DNA of 54,212 nt, taken from Candidatus Nitrosocosmicus sp. (GTDB lineage Archaea; Thermoproteota; Nitrososphaeria; Nitrososphaerales; Nitrososphaeraceae). The notes below the pieces were generated by a model. That model was not told where the DNA came from. It searched no databases and saw only the letters and a list, made by a program, of their open reading frames with translations. The stretch is from the NCBI GenBank assembly GCA_031177355.1, contig JAPSGR010000010.1:1-54212 (forward strand). Reading direction: 5' to 3'. Positions 46,990-54,212 of this stretch are shown one piece after another. How positions within the stretch are numbered: position 1 is the first letter of the stretch; every line of letters begins with the position of its first letter. A program made the translations under genes and the position numbers.

Positions 46990-47202
46990 CTATGCGAGGG
47001 ATCGGTTAAAGCAATAAATGGCTTCGCCGTATTCTTGAAGGTGGTAAAAGGCATTCCCTTTCATGTACCATATATCAAATTCATTAGTTGATGAACTTTC
47101 GAGGGATCTATTAAAACATCTTATTGCTATTTCATATGCTTTCTTTTTGTAATATTCCAAACCTTTTTCAAACCAGTAATTTTCTAATTCCTTTTTCATC
47201 AT
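46990..47202 (-). CDS. Two-repeat TPR mini-protein
   Basis: A 70-residue protein made of two TPR-like units: YWFEKGLEYYKKKAYEIAIR with CFNRSLE, and IWYMKGNAFYHLQEYGEAIY with CFNRSL. Tetratricopeptide repeats mediate protein contacts. Could be complete or the N-terminal remnant of a longer TPR gene; after the second repeat the frame stops immediately. ATG start at 47202. Confidence 0.65.
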   Translation of the reverse strand: MMKKELENYWFEKGLEYYKKKAYEIAIRCFNRSLESSSTNEFDIWYMKGNAFYHLQEYGEAIYCFNRSLA

Positions 47203-47499
47203 ACGGGTATTTAATACAACTCCGTATATTTAAGATTTTGGGATATATTGTCAAAGAAGCGTCATAACGTATTCTAATTTTTAATTCTCATAATTTCGAT
47301 TGTATCTGCAGGTTAAATATCTTTGATTTATGCTTATAAATATCAAGTAATATTACTACCAAAATCTAATGTGAATTTGCCATTAATGACCCGCGTCAAG
47401 TAATTTCAGGATTCTTTTGCCATGTTTTTTATAATACGTAAAATGATTTATGTACACCACTATAATGAAATTTTTGAAATCATTTTATAGAATTGAATA

Positions 47500-49017
47500 T
47501 CAACAAACAAGATCATAAGTGTCAGTAACTATTTTTTGATATAAAGAATTATTTAGATCGATTCTATAATAATCTAATTTATCGGGGTCGTACTTTTTCA
47601 CGATCTCTATAAGTTCCATCTTCTTCTTACGCTCTAAAATCACTTCTCTGTGAGCATAGCCTGTGACATATTTATAACCACTGTTAATCGCTTCGTTCAA
47701 GAATTTTATCCTTAGAAAATGGCCACCAGTCCCTCCCCAGAAACCCTCTATTACACTCACACCTTCTAAATATGCGGTATTTTTTAGCCCAAAGTTAAAA
47801 TCATTGGTCCCAGGACGCAGTTTGTAATTTTCCAAAGGTCCTCCCTTAGCATATCCTATTATTTTCCCATTTGCGGTATCAACCCTTAACGTTACTATAA
47901 TTGTAGAATTATCTAAAAGCGTTTTAACAAAATCATCCTCATTTGTTTGAATTAAAGTAGGAACACTTTTGTGGATCTTAATCAATGCCTCTATTGTTTC
48001 ATTCTTTAACTTCTCTGTGTCATTTTCAATTACAAAAACCAGTCTGGTTCCTTTTTTCATATCTCTAAGCCCAAGTTCCTTGTTCCATGATTTTCTAAAT
48101 CCTGTTACATTAGAATGAAAATTCCTTCTTAACTCAGATGGCAAATTTTCCATGATCAGTTCAAACATTTCTTTCTCATTCATCATTATATGGTCAAAAT
48201 ATTTTACAGAATTCTTGTTGATAACAGATGGATGCCATCCCAACGCGTGTGCATTGCGTCTTGCCATGTCCTTGGCATGCTCAAAGTCCCCAAGAGCATA
48301 GCCAGCAATTCTTTCGGACACTGAAAGAAACCATCCTAGTTTCAGATATCTTTCCTTGGTTTGATTGAGGCTCTCATGGAAAGCAGCTTTATCTAATAGC
48401 TGGTTTATTTTAACTTTTGAATATTCTGCTATTCTGCCTTCAAATGGATATGCGGTTCTATGAATAAGAGCCATCACAATATCCAAGTCTAAGCCAGCTT
48501 GCTCAATGAACTTTCTAATTTTTGAATCATTCCTAATGAAATATTCAACGCTATCCTCATTGGGTTTGTCAAATTCTTTTAAAGGATCATAATCATGAAA
48601 CAGCGCAGCCACAAAAAGATAGATTGTTTCTTTTTGAGAAAAATTGAATTTATTGAATTTATTAATTGCACCAATAGCAATCAATATAAAATATGCCGAT
48701 TCTAACTCATGTTGGATGTTATGATAACCGTAATAGTCATTACCTAAACCCTTTTTTGAAAATTCAGAGACGGTATGACGAAGAATATTCTTCAACCATT
48801 TTTCATCCAAGCCTAATTCCCTTCCGACTCTGATAATATTATTGCGTAATTCTGACTCAACAGTATCTCCCTTATGATAATGAAGCCACCAAGGGAACAG
48901 TTTTACTCTATTGTAGAATTCTTTGCCAAAATGAATGCCTTTGACCCGGAGGTTCGATGAGAATATGTTATTGGTTCCATAAAAAGGGCTCTTCTCACTA
49001 TCTTCCTCAAAGGACAT
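47500..49017 (-). CDS. HD-domain protein fused to a GNAT-like C-terminal domain
   Basis: A 505-residue protein with two parts. Residues about 60-260: an HD/PDEase-like domain with YHNIQHELESA (His99, His103), VAALFHDYDPL (His141-Asp142) and a later MALIHRTAYPFEG, the pattern of metal-dependent cyclic-nucleotide phosphodiesterases. Residues about 320-500: a region resembling GNAT acetyltransferases, with RLVFVIEND, ATI..VDTANGKIIGYAKGG and the acetyl-CoA-loop-like GVSVIEGFWGGTGGHFLRIK at 419-438. Between them is a helical linker with a second His/Asp set. A cyclic-nucleotide- or nucleotide-linked acetylation enzyme is conceivable; substrate is unknown. ATG start at 49017. Confidence 0.7.
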   Translation of the reverse strand: MSFEEDSEKSPFYGTNNIFSSNLRVKGIHFGKEFYNRVKLFPWWLHYHKGDTVESELRNNIIRVGRELGLDEKWLKNILRHTVSEFSKKGLGNDYYGYHNIQHELESAYFILIAIGAINKFNKFNFSQKETIYLFVAALFHDYDPLKEFDKPNEDSVEYFIRNDSKIRKFIEQAGLDLDIVMALIHRTAYPFEGRIAEYSKVKINQLLDKAAFHESLNQTKERYLKLGWFLSVSERIAGYALGDFEHAKDMARRNAHALGWHPSVINKNSVKYFDHIMMNEKEMFELIMENLPSELRRNFHSNVTGFRKSWNKELGLRDMKKGTRLVFVIENDTEKLKNETIEALIKIHKSVPTLIQTNEDDFVKTLLDNSTIIVTLRVDTANGKIIGYAKGGPLENYKLRPGTNDFNFGLKNTAYLEGVSVIEGFWGGTGGHFLRIKFLNEAINSGYKYVTGYAHREVILERKKKMELIEIVKKYDPDKLDYYRIDLNNSLYQKIVTDTYDLVC

Positions 49018-49696
49018 TATCTAAGCTCCACTCTGAAAATGCAATTCCACGATATATAAGTTGCTTTTATGAATGGTCTGTTCGCCAAATTATGTAAATT
49101 TTAATATAAACATAGATAGATGATACAATATTTAATAATAATGTGTAATATTTAATATCCGTTTTAAGTAGTATTCTATTACTTTTTTTATTAGTGCAAT
49201 AAAGTCTATCATTATGTAACCCTTTTTTTATTATAACTGCCTCAAATCTTGGTTATATGAATAAAGAAATTAATCAAAATCACCGACTAAGAATTAATAA
49301 TTCATTTATAAATATTCTAATAAATATTCATTGATCTTTTCCATGAAACCGATTCAACTAGAATATTAGTTGAACACCTGTAATTGTCAAACCATAAAAA
49401 GCATATGATAACCATGACAAAAACTAGAATCAAAATTGTAATTGTTGATTACAATCTTTTCTCAGATTCTGTAAATTACTAAAAAAGTCCTTTTAAGATG
49501 GACCGAAAATTTTACTTGCCAACTGACGAAAATAAAAACCGCATTGATACAAGTGATTTTAGAATCCCTGGAATTACGACTATCAATCTTCAGACAACTT
49601 AATAATATCAAGTATAACTCAATATCCCATATGATCTTTGTAATACAAAGGTTAATTAACTATTTAATAAGGAAAACTACAAAACTAAATAAGGAC
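49018..49696. other. Spacer with a doubtful 34-codon frame
   Basis: About 680 bases, no clear gene. A plus-strand frame at 49498-49602 (MDRKFYLPTDENKNRIDTSD then FRIPGITTINLQTT) is too short to decide but has a plausible composition. Confidence 0.35.
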
Positions 49697-50182
49697 TTAT
49701 CGATCCTTCTTTGGAAATAAGTTATCTATAAACTCAAAAAAAGTTAATTCTATTAGATACATCGCATTTGACATTTCTATAACGCTGTCCCAAAAATATT
49801 GTTTACATGTGATCGAATTTACATCGATAAATAGATATTTTTCAACACTGATTACAGAATTTTCAATTTTGCAAAGTAATCGAATGGGTGATAATACCTT
49901 GTGCATTCGAATGAACAAATCATTCTGTACATCTTCTTTTAAATGTTCAAAATCGGACCTATCTTTAGGAGTAAAGGCAACACTCATTCTGAGTAAAAAG
50001 CCATCTTTAAATTCCTCGTCAGATACGATTTCAAAAAATTTAATACTCTCATTGGGTGGAAAGATCTTTGCATAGTATTCAAGATGATCTTTTTTGCTTT
50101 TATCCTCCTTAATCGTATAACCATAATCCTTTAACCACTGTAGTATCGTTTTATAGACTTGCTCCTTGTTACTATCAGTCAT
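49697..50182 (-). CDS. DUF2299-like protein, second paralogue
   Basis: A 161-residue soluble protein: YKTILQWLKDYGYTIKEDKS, YYAKIFPPNESIKFFEIVSD, DGFLLRMSVAFTPKDR, then VISVEKYLFIDVNSITCKQY and FWDSVIEMSNAMYLIELTFF. The pattern W-L-x-x-x-G-(Y/F)-x-(V/I)...D-G-F-x-(I/L)-R is shared with the 40.1-kb protein. Without the disordered N-terminal leader of that paralogue. Function unknown. ATG start at 50182. Confidence 0.7.
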   Translation of the reverse strand: MTDSNKEQVYKTILQWLKDYGYTIKEDKSKKDHLEYYAKIFPPNESIKFFEIVSDEEFKDGFLLRMSVAFTPKDRSDFEHLKEDVQNDLFIRMHKVLSPIRLLCKIENSVISVEKYLFIDVNSITCKQYFWDSVIEMSNAMYLIELTFFEFIDNLFPKKDR

Positions 50183-50891
50183 TATATTGTGGAACTAAAT
50201 CAAATATTTAAGTAAATTGCAAGTGTTAATAACTTCCTACGCATAGGATAATCCCATTAAATAGTAAGAAATCTTTTTCAAAAATTCTCTTTATGATTGC
50301 AAAGGCTAATTAGTATAAAACTAAATTGAAGAACTCTGAACCTTAAAGTTCTTTTTCTGAGTAACAATGAATAATTAAAAGGCGTGATAACTTTCATACT
50401 ATAAAGTGCATATGATATAACGTAAATTTTTATGAATAAAAAAATTTACCATTTAACATTATAATCATCGAACAATATTTAGTCCTAAAGATGACCTTTA
50501 GAACTTGATTGGTATTTTAATTCAACAGATTATTTAATATTCCCACGTAATTTGAAAATTTATCCCACTAAAGGATTTCTCTTGCTGGGCGATTTTTTGC
50601 TTAATCAAGAAAATGAGTATATGTCACTGTTTCTACACTATATTAATTATAATAATAAATAATTTGTGTTTTTTTACAAGACAGTTATTTACTGATTCAA
50701 CAATATTTTCTAAGAGGGTAATTATGTTTAAACAAAATACATAATAGATTTTATAAAAATACAAACTGAACTACAGCTTAAATTTTAGGTGTTTAACATA
50801 AATTTTCAGAAGAAGATTAAATCCTACGCTGTCGTTGTAATATTGCATTGGGATTTTGGATAAAATTATCTCATAAAAAAAGTTAATTACA
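50183..50891. other. Gene-free spacer
   Basis: About 700 bases, strongly AT-rich with long A/T runs; no gene and no clear hairpin on either strand. Confidence 0.4.
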
Positions 50892-51080
50892 GTGCTAATC
50901 GTCTGTGGACTTGTATTTATATTGGCAGGGACAATATTTCAGCTGCAGAGTATTTCAATTCTTGGCCCTCAGTCCTCATTCATGTATGAAAATAAAAGTT
51001 GGACATTTAACGGGATGATCATCGTTATATTAGGTATCATCGTGCTTTTGATTGGTGTCATAGGCAAGTTTAAGGCATAA
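50892..51080 (+). CDS. Small two-helix membrane protein
   Basis: A 62-residue protein from GTG 50892. Helix 1 (LIVCGLVFILAGTIFQLQSI), a short external loop (GPQSSFMYENKSWTF), helix 2 (GMIIVILGIIVLLIGVIG) and a KFKA tail. A hairpin membrane protein with no recognised family; spacing and hydrophobicity support reality. Confidence 0.55.
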   Translation: MLIVCGLVFILAGTIFQLQSISILGPQSSFMYENKSWTFNGMIIVILGIIVLLIGVIGKFKA

Positions 51081-51177
51081 ATAACGATAATTCTCTTTGA
51101 GGTAATGGAAAAGAAATCAGTCAAATATATGTAACTCTGACGGTCTAATATTCCTTTTAATCAGATTTTATCATACT

Positions 51178-51780
51178 TTAAGTTATTTTTTCTAATAAAA
51201 GCGTTAACACTTTGATTCGGTTTGTATCATGTTTAAATTGATCTAAGTAGTATGAAGAAAACCCTGAAGGGGAGTCATCTAATGCTAAAAGAATTCTATA
51301 ACCCATATCGATAAAAGAAGAGGTAATCCAATTTCTCCACTTTTTATACTCCTCAATACTAACAGGTGAGAAGAATTCGTTTGTGCATTCAGTTATCAAC
51401 AAAAATTGACCATGATCCTTCATTTTTCTTAACATTTTTATGTAAAAAGGTTTCCACTTTGTGACGTTTTCAGATCCTATAAAGGTAGGGTGAGGAAGAA
51501 TTGAAATGAACATATTGACCGTGTCATCTTCTAATTTTGTAACTACATTTTCTATATCATCATTTACAAATAATATGTTACTAGCTGCACTTGTTGTCAA
51601 AGCACATGATTCTTCATACTGTAACCGGTCAATTTCAATGCCAATAAAGAAAATATCTTTATTCTTATTCCTATTTGACAAATCAAAAAGCATTTTCCCG
51701 TTGCCTGAACCCAATTCGAATACCAATTCCCTATAAACAAAAGGAAGTCTTTGTTTCGTATTCACCCATGTTTTTAACAA
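51178..51780 (-). CDS. TrmB-like class I methyltransferase
   Basis: A 200-residue SAM methyltransferase resembling tRNA (guanine-N7) methyltransferase TrmB: VFELGSGNGKMLFDLSNRNK, FIGIEIDRLQYEESCAL, NILFVNDDIENVVTKLEDDT, and ILPHPTFIGSENVTKWKPFY where bacterial TrmB has the PDPW...RH motif. The loss of the Arg/His-rich PDPW signature makes the exact substrate uncertain. Start is TTG or ATG at 51780 (MLKTWVNTKQRL). Confidence 0.7.
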   Translation of the reverse strand: MLKTWVNTKQRLPFVYRELVFELGSGNGKMLFDLSNRNKNKDIFFIGIEIDRLQYEESCALTTSAASNILFVNDDIENVVTKLEDDTVNMFISILPHPTFIGSENVTKWKPFYIKMLRKMKDHGQFLLITECTNEFFSPVSIEEYKKWRNWITSSFIDMGYRILLALDDSPSGFSSYYLDQFKHDTNRIKVLTLLLEKIT

Positions 51781-51966
51781 ACCTGATGAATTAAAATATT
51801 ATGAAACTTAAAACAACAGCATCCTTCTATTATATGAGATACAACGAAATTTTTGACTTGGTTACAGATGTGTTCTTTTTTGCGTATTAGGTTATGTATT
51901 TTAAGATCATAAATTGCTTAGTATTTGGATAGAAAGGTAAATTCAATACTTTAGATATTATTAAAT

Positions 51967-52716
51967 ATGGATTATAGTTTTCAAGGTCAAATCATACTAG
52001 TTACGGGTGGTACAGGCGCATTAGGAACAAAAGTAATAGAGTGTTTTGCAAAATATTTACCAAAGGCAATTGTGGTTACATACAGGTCTGAAACCGAGAG
52101 ATCAAATACCGAGAGGGTATTAAATATTCAAACATCGAAAAAGGATATAGACAATAGTAGAACAAAAATAGAGTTTATTCAGACAGAATTGACTGATTCA
52201 GAAGATGTAGAAAACCTAGTAGGAATTTTGATTGAAAAATATGGGCAAGTGCATGTTCTGGCAAATATAGTAGGCGGATATTTTGGCGGAAAGACAGTAG
52301 ACGAAACACCGGAGGTTGAGTGGGATAGGATGATGGATATGAATTTAAAATCTGCATTTTTCATTAGCAAATACATACTGATATCAATGAAGAAACACCA
52401 ATTTGGAAAGATAGTCCATGTAGCTTCGGTGGCAGGTATTAAGGCAAATGGAAGAGATGCAGCATACGCTTCATCAAAGGCGGGTCTAATTAGACTCGTT
52501 GAATCAGTTAAGGAGGAGGTCAAAGAATTTAACGTGAATGTCAATTGTATCTTACCGACTATAATTGACACTCATGCAAACCGAGTGGCTATGCCCTCAG
52601 CTGATTTCTCGAAATGGATACCACCAGAAAATTTGGCCAAAGTCATTGTATTTCTTTGTTCTGACGAATCAAAGGCTATTAATGGAGAAGCAATCAAGAC
52701 TTCCGGTTATGCATAG
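51967..52716 (+). CDS. Short-chain dehydrogenase/reductase (SDR)
   Basis: A 249-residue classical SDR: cofactor motif LVTGGTGALGTK (about 11-22), NAG-like LANIVGGYFGG, catalytic Ser154 in HVASVAG, Tyr167 and Lys171 in YASSK. The TGGTG(A)LG spacing TGxxxGxG fits NAD(P)H-dependent oxidoreductases (3-oxoacyl or ketone reduction). Substrate is not evident. ATG start at 51967. Confidence 0.92.
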   Translation: MDYSFQGQIILVTGGTGALGTKVIECFAKYLPKAIVVTYRSETERSNTERVLNIQTSKKDIDNSRTKIEFIQTELTDSEDVENLVGILIEKYGQVHVLANIVGGYFGGKTVDETPEVEWDRMMDMNLKSAFFISKYILISMKKHQFGKIVHVASVAGIKANGRDAAYASSKAGLIRLVESVKEEVKEFNVNVNCILPTIIDTHANRVAMPSADFSKWIPPENLAKVIVFLCSDESKAINGEAIKTSGYA

Positions 52717-53028
52717 CAATTATGAATATCTAATGTTTTCCTTCAAAAGGCAATGCTGCACTAATTGTTGAATTTTGTAGGTGAAAGGAACATAACAAAC
52801 TACAAAGTTTTGACATAACTATACTAAAAACTCTTGAAAGATCGATTAAGAAACTGATATTAATGTAAATCTTCTGTTTGAAAAATCATTCGGAAATTAG
52901 CCTTAATTTAGTTTGGAAAATACGTAGTGGATGTAGCTCTCAAAGTGCATCTTTCTTTCCAAGAATGATCAGATATCTATCCGAATTAGAGTTTATTTAT
53001 CCAGTACCCATAAAATAAGTAATCTGGA
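52717..53028. other. Gene-free spacer
   Basis: About 310 bases between the SDR and hemerythrin-like genes; no gene or strong hairpin seen. Confidence 0.4.
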
Positions 53029-53622
53029 TTGAATTCCACTCAAGAGTTGAAAAAAGATCATGTAACTTTAAGGAGAATCAAGAACATTGCGTTTAGATGT
53101 TCAGAATTATTATATAATAAGCAATGTGTTCCAATCGAGGATATTGAAATTATAAGTGTACTTGTTGAAGAATTTGTAGATCAATTTCATCATGGAAAAG
53201 AAGAAAAAGCTTACTTTCCTGAAACGAGAAATAAGGTAGCTTTATCGGAAGATGTGAGGAAATTTTTGATTGAGCATGAATTTGGCAGAAGAATTGCAAT
53301 AATGCTTAGAAGGGCTATATCAAAATGGAAAGAGAACAATAGTGAAGACGGTATAGATGATCAAAAGACTAGCATATTAGTTGAACCCATAGCTAGGTTT
53401 TTAAGGACATATGCGATATTTATCGAAGATCATACGAGTAAAGAAGATCTCTTTTTTGATCAAATAGAGGAACGTAAAATTATCTCAGACGAAGAGGATA
53501 AAGTTCTCAATAAACTTTATGAGTCATGTAAGAGCGGTATTGGAGGTGATGAGAAAATCTCACAATTATTAAAATTAATAGATTACTTAGAGGCCCGCAA
53601 GTGGATGAAAGGCTATATCTAA
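53029..53622 (+). CDS. Hemerythrin-like (HHE) metal-binding protein
   Basis: A 197-residue helical protein from TTG 53029 (MNSTQELKKDHVTLRR). Metal-ligand candidates: His11, the HHGKEE set after FVDQF (about 53-58), His in LIEHEFGRR, and HTSKEDLFF in the last third, matching the H...HxxxE...H...HxxxE/D pattern of hemerythrin HHE-cation-binding domains with a di-iron centre. Likely oxygen, NO or redox sensing/iron handling. Monocistronic. Confidence 0.85.
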   Translation: MNSTQELKKDHVTLRRIKNIAFRCSELLYNKQCVPIEDIEIISVLVEEFVDQFHHGKEEKAYFPETRNKVALSEDVRKFLIEHEFGRRIAIMLRRAISKWKENNSEDGIDDQKTSILVEPIARFLRTYAIFIEDHTSKEDLFFDQIEERKIISDEEDKVLNKLYESCKSGIGGDEKISQLLKLIDYLEARKWMKGYI

Positions 53623-53992
53623 TCATGACATTTATTACAGATACTGAGATGTGTTACGCAATGACCAACCGTCTTATTTTTAGGACTTGGGTTATTGTAT
53701 AGGTATTATCTAGGAAAGGCAATTAATTCAATAGTAGATGCAATAAGTTATGTAAAATTTTTGCTTGCCTGTCGGTTATTAAATGTACTCTTTTGATATA
53801 AACTAATAAAATGAGGTTGTTATCAGAATCATCTAATGAGGTAAACAATGTATAAGTCTCTATTCTACATACTTGAAACCAGAGGCAATTTTATTGAAAA
53901 TGGGTCTCTAACTCAAAAATTCAAAAAATTCGTGTTTGTCTAATGCAAAAAATAGGTAGTTGTTTTTTTTGACTAATATTAGTGGAGTCAGA
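53623..53992. other. Gene-free spacer
   Basis: About 370 bases after the hemerythrin-like gene; no gene, with T-runs near 53960 just past the end of the edge gene. Confidence 0.4.
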
Positions 53993-54212
53993 CTAATTAA
54001 AACTAAAATCGAGGCCTGCCAACCTCATTGTGTCTTCGACATCGCCTAAGATGTCATCAATTCCTGAATTTTCGGACCACGAGGTATCTGAGTCGCGTTC
54101 ATCGTCGTTGTTGTTGAAGTCAAATCCGAAGTCGATATCATCCATTCTATTTGAAAGGTCCAATGAATCATCATTTCTGTTGCTGCTGCTGCTACTACTG
54201 TCGTCATCGTCA
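53993..54212 (-). CDS. C-terminus of an Asp/Asn/Ser-rich protein (truncated by the window edge)
   Basis: The last 73 codons of a minus-strand gene, stop TAG at 53993-53995. Composition is low complexity and very acidic: DDDDSSSSSSNRNDDSLDLS, FDFNNNDDERDSDTSW, ending in a more ordered helix-like tail GIDDILGDVEDTMRLAGLDF with SFN. The upstream part lies outside. Looks like a disordered acidic tail with a short C-terminal motif; the protein cannot be named. Confidence 0.6.
   Translation of the reverse strand, partial: DDDDSSSSSSNRNDDSLDLSNRMDDIDFGFDFNNNDDERDSDTSWSENSGIDDILGDVEDTMRLAGLDFSFN

Overview
The window is AT-rich DNA (by eye roughly one third G+C) from an ammonia-oxidising archaeon of the Nitrososphaerales (Thaumarchaeota/Nitrososphaerota). 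The low GC, the mannosylglycerate gene, the MEDS-domain protein and the histidine kinase with an archaeal sensor fold point to the soil genus Candidatus Nitrosocosmicus; this is inference from gene content, not phylogeny. Archaeal markers seen directly are PurP, an archaeal-type AlaRS, an A-type ATP synthase operon, archaeal UMP kinase, stand-alone Lrp-type RAM domains, many TTG/GTG starts and short or absent leaders with TATA boxes close to the start.

Region 1 (about 1-10.8 kb) is compact housekeeping DNA: thioredoxin, alanyl-tRNA synthetase, PurP, TatA, a small conserved protein, UMP kinase, an HD phosphohydrolase, thymidylate kinase, a small membrane protein, a RecA/KaiC-like protein with a degenerate Walker A, a class V aminotransferase and a RAM-domain protein.

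Region 2 (about 10.9-23.4 kb) is an accessory, gene-poor island starting at a tRNA-Ser(GCT). Immediately downstream of the tRNA lies a dead tyrosine-recombinase gene, then a chain of broken signalling and surface genes: a response-regulator-like relic, a frameshifted MEDS sensor, a histidine kinase whose coding sequence runs past its only good start, a frameshifted small secreted protein, a secreted beta-propeller/PKD protein split by one TGA, an orphan kinase sensor domain and an Asn/Gln/Ser-rich relic. An imperfect direct repeat of about 55-100 bp occurs twice. An apparently intact Dps-like ferritin sits near the far end. Two paralogous RAM-domain genes lie on either side of the island (10.5 and 23.4 kb).

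Region 3 (about 23.4-29.7 kb) carries an HdeD-like membrane protein, a group of very short Cys/His-rich or ribbon-helix-helix-like proteins, methylmalonyl-CoA epimerase (a step shared with the 3-hydroxypropionate/4-hydroxybutyrate carbon cycle), a pyridoxamine-phosphate-oxidase-fold protein and small membrane proteins.

Region 4 (29.7-38.5 kb, minus strand) is a complete A/V-type ATP synthase operon in the transcriptional order K-E-C-F-A-B-D-(52-aa membrane protein)-H/G-like-I.

Region 5 (38.5-54.2 kb) holds a methyltransferase, two DUF2299-like paralogues, a minimal J-domain protein, asparagine synthetase, a HAD phosphatase facing mannosyl-3-phosphoglycerate synthase, a patatin-like phospholipase, a TPR mini-protein, an unusual HD-plus-GNAT-like fusion, a TrmB-like methyltransferase, an SDR oxidoreductase, a hemerythrin-like protein and, at the right edge, the C-terminus of an Asp/Asn/Ser-rich protein. 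Many spacers of 300-1200 bases hold no recognisable gene.
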